Shown: in pieces, positions 63,468-64,000 of the stretch
How the letters are laid out: the number at the start of each line of letters is the position of its first letter
Numbering within the stretch: the first letter of the stretch is position 1
DNA from: Euglena gracilis
Taxonomy: Eukaryota > Euglenida > Euglenophyceae > Euglenales
Reading direction: 5' to 3'
NCBI GenBank assembly: GCA_039621445.1
Contig: CP154957.1
Location: 41,690,011-41,754,010, forward strand
DNA length: 64,000 bases
Program-made: the position numbers and the translations under genes
The notes under the pieces: model-generated
Told to the model about the DNA's origin: nothing
Database searches by the model: none
Seen by the model: only the letters and a program-made list of their open reading frames with translations

Positions 63468-63725
63468 CAGGGGTTTTTTTAGTTGTGGACCCCGGGGGGG
63501 GGGTAGGGTGGGTGGGTCCAGCCAAGGCCCCCCCCCCCCCCCGGGGCTCCCCCCGGATGGGGGTGGGATATACTTCGGCGCCGAAAAAGTGCTATTTTTA
63601 GCACTTTCCGCGATTTTTCGGACATTTTTTTTTGTAGGTCCCCTGGGACCCCCCCCCCCCCAGGAGGTGGGGGGGGGGGACCCCCCCCAGGGCCCCCTCC
63701 CCCCCCCCGTCTTAAAATACCCCTG
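63468..63725. mobile_element. Group I hAT-like MITE, 258 bp
   Basis: Left end CAGGGGTTTTTTTAG, right end CTTAAAATACCCCTG; exact duplication ATCCCGGA (63460-63467, 63726-63733). The interior has C/G-run palindromes and GGCGCCGAAAAAGTGCTATT, also seen at 7240 and 15050. The TIR is close to that of group G. Confidence 0.88.
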
Positions 63726-63739
63726 ATCCCGGAGGTGAC

Positions 63740-64000
63740 CCCCCCCATATTCAAGCAACCCATTGCTTTGGTTTAGGTTTGGGCCGATCGGCCCAAGGGG
63801 TTGCTTGAATTCTGGGCGCGTTTCACACTTTTCAGCAATGCCCAACTGCTCTTTGTTCCAAAGGTCAAAAATGCCTTGGATTTCAGCACCTTAGCCTTGT
63901 GCTGTGCCCCTAAGATAAGTCCAAGTTCAATGCAATCCTGCAGTGCTTGCGTGAAGGGATTGTTTGGTTCCCTGGCGATGCAGGGAGCCTCGAGGGAGTC
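63740..64000 (-). CDS. Possible coding fragment entering from the right edge, frameshifted
   Basis: On the minus strand from the right edge: REPNNPFTQALQDCIELGL, ILGAQHKAKVL, then with a one-base shift near 63875 QGIFDLWNKEQLGIAEKCE and TRPEFKQPLGPIGPN. Balanced, charged composition suggests real or recently decayed coding sequence. No family recognised. The plus strand is also open over part of it, so strand assignment is tentative. Confidence 0.35.

Overview
The window is a repeat-dominated nuclear contig from a microbial eukaryote, probably a protist or alga. GT-AG introns split its conserved genes. It carries telomere-like CCCTAA/TTAGGG blocks, hundreds of long C and G runs, and very many short terminal-inverted-repeat (TIR) elements. 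Nothing prokaryotic (operons, Shine-Dalgarno sites, CRISPR, rRNA, tRNA) was seen. I cannot name the lineage from this sequence alone. Most long open frames are C/G-run or simple-repeat artefacts; the genes listed rest on splice sites with matching phases, recognisable domains, or both.

Left third (1-30 kb). Mostly repeats. The clear gene is an LSM12 homologue on the minus strand (9543 down to 7608): the exons join in phase and give an N-terminal Lsm-like domain and a C-terminal anticodon-binding-like domain; the last exon was not found. Also here are one unassigned minus-strand exon (4340-4624), a minus-strand coding fragment (13060-13505), a hAT transposon remnant with its 8-bp target duplication (12239-12899), a 1.6-kb TIR element built around 165-bp tandem repeats (about 17396-19040), and three interstitial telomere-like blocks.

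Right two thirds (30-63 kb). One large plus-strand gene spans this part: exons at 30730, 34578, 44220, 47849, 57062 and 62729 join in compatible phases and encode discoidin (F5/8 type C, galactose-binding-like) modules separated by low-complexity linkers. Its introns are 3.5-9.4 kb and packed with mobile elements. Inside the second intron lies a GC-rich, apparently intronless coiled-coil gene (about 35460-39292) broken by three independent element insertions and several frameshifts.

Mobile elements. I could define at least nine TIR groups (called A to L here; names are mine) with exact or near-exact 8-bp target-site duplications, and most begin CAGG, as expected of hAT-superfamily non-autonomous elements. 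Many carry a C-run/G-run palindrome just inside the termini. Copies sit in introns, inside each other and inside one coding sequence. This unusually well-preserved hAT-MITE invasion, including a four-level nest in a dead gene, is the most notable content of the window.
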